A stretch of 42,065 bases of DNA from Bacteroidota bacterium (GTDB lineage: Bacteria; Bacteroidota; Bacteroidia; B-17B0; Aurantibacillaceae), in the NCBI GenBank assembly GCA_013816895.1, contig JACDDR010000005.1, positions 1 through 42,065 on the forward strand, given 5' to 3'. Below are positions 41,369 through 42,065 of this stretch, piece after piece (the first letter of the stretch is position 1; every line of letters starts with the position of its first letter). The position numbers and the translations under genes were made by a program. Under the pieces are notes generated by a model. The model worked only from the letters and a program-made list of their open reading frames with translations. It made no database searches and was not told the origin of the DNA.

Positions 41369-42065
41369 TACTTAAATGAATTTAGGATTTTTTTCAACTT
41401 ACGGATCACGCGGAGTAATTCCTTATCCGTAATCACCAGCGGCGGCGCTATTCGCATGGCAGTAGGGCAAAATAAAAACCAATCGGTGATGATGCCGTTT
41501 TCTATACAAGCTTTCATGACTTTAAAATTAAGTTCTTCGTTTGAAAACTCAATGGCACCCAGCGCCCCGAAGATCCTTACCTCTTTTATCAACCGGTGCT
41601 TTAGATTTTCTTTTACGATTATTTCAATTTGCCTGGCGCGGTCAGCAAGATGATTCTGAAGGATCACTTCCAACGCGGCGTTGGCAGCAGCCACACAGAC
41701 TGCATTTCCACCAAAGGTATTGATATGACCTAATACCGGATCGTTGGTTAAACAATGCATTATTTTTTGAGAAGCAATGAAAGCGCCAATCGGCAAACCG
41801 CCACCCATTCCCTTTGCCACAAGCAATATATCGGGAATTATTCCATAGTGTTCGAAAGCAAACAAATAACCTGTTCTTCCAAAACCCGTTTGAATCTCAT
41901 CAAAAATCAGCAGCACGCAATGCTCGTCGCATTTCCTGCGCAACTCTTCAAGAAAAATTTTTGCAGCAGCATGAACACCCGCTTCGCCCTGAATAGGCTC
42001 AATAATAACCGCAGCAGTTTTAGAAGTGATGTGCTGAATCTCATCTATATTATTAAATTCAAGAA
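41368..42065 (-). CDS. Class III PLP aminotransferase, 5' end cut by window (acetylornithine/ornithine-type)
   Basis: The frame is open to the right edge, so the N-terminus is missing; about 230 residues are visible. They contain IIEPIQGEAGVHAA, LLIFDEIQTGFGRTG with the PLP-ring Asp, LLVAKGMGGGLPIGAFIAS with the Schiff-base lysine, and HINTFGGNAVCVAAANAALE. The C-terminal domain has TAMRIAPPLVIT. The family includes acetylornithine, ornithine and 4-aminobutyrate transaminases; the visible part resembles the ornithine/acetylornithine group, but the substrate is not decided. Confidence 0.9.
   Translation of the reverse strand, partial: LEFNNIDEIQHITSKTAAVIIEPIQGEAGVHAAAKIFLEELRRKCDEHCVLLIFDEIQTGFGRTGYLFAFEHYGIIPDILLVAKGMGGGLPIGAFIASQKIMHCLTNDPVLGHINTFGGNAVCVAAANAALEVILQNHLADRARQIEIIVKENLKHRLIKEVRIFGALGAIEFSNEELNFKVMKACIENGIITDWFLFCPTAMRIAPPLVITDKELLRVIRKLKKILNSFK

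Overview
The window looks like chromosome of a member of the Bacteroidota. Three things point there. At least four secreted proteins end in the type IX secretion (T9SS) type A sorting domain (FPNPAxD...GxYxxxI...K). Several genes are preceded by the Bacteroidota -7 promoter motif TAnnTTTG. The gene families also fit: choice-of-anchor B proteins, PKD-repeat adhesin, OprB-like porin, TPR plus SpoIIE-type linker, and abundant signal peptides ending in Q. No rRNA, tRNA, CRISPR array, phage or insertion sequence was seen. Species cannot be named from sequence alone.

Layout. 1-4.9 kb (minus): 5'-complete but 3'-cut PKD/T9SS protein, then a two-gene lipoprotein operon (GH-like TIM-barrel lipoprotein and a 731-aa helical-repeat lipoprotein). 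4.9-6.7 kb (minus): acyl-CoA dehydrogenase downstream of apt. 6.8-10.4 kb: OmpA-like protein, TPR membrane protein lacking an output domain, ParE-type toxin/antitoxin pair and a Coq7-like di-iron ferritin-fold protein. 10.5-28.1 kb (all plus): an inorganic-carbon island. 28.2-30.8 kb: 3-hydroxybutyrate dehydrogenase and an ABC exporter. 31.0-37.8 kb: His/Cys-rich membrane protein, T9SS protein, Omp85-family protein and two tandem choice-of-anchor B proteins. 37.8-42 kb: 3-hydroxyacyl-CoA dehydrogenase, pentapeptide-repeat protein, SPFH+GYF protein, small membrane protein, and a class III aminotransferase cut by the right edge.

The centre of interest is the 10.5-28.1 kb block. It holds two SulP anion transporters, an outer-membrane porin, DabA and DabB (the energy-coupled DIC accumulation system), a CzcCBA-type heavy-metal RND efflux operon with its own porin, and a beta-carbonic anhydrase directly behind the second SulP. 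Each SulP is preceded by a small secreted acidic protein of unknown function. No RuBisCO or carboxysome gene is in view. The likely purpose (inference) is bicarbonate supply for heterotrophic carboxylases, with a metal efflux pump embedded among several zinc enzymes.

Other signals: several genes seem to start with GTG or TTG only a few bases after the -7 promoter box, which suggests leaderless transcripts; there is a GC-rich stem-loop between SulP1 and the porin; and a REP-like repeat lies before the pentapeptide gene.
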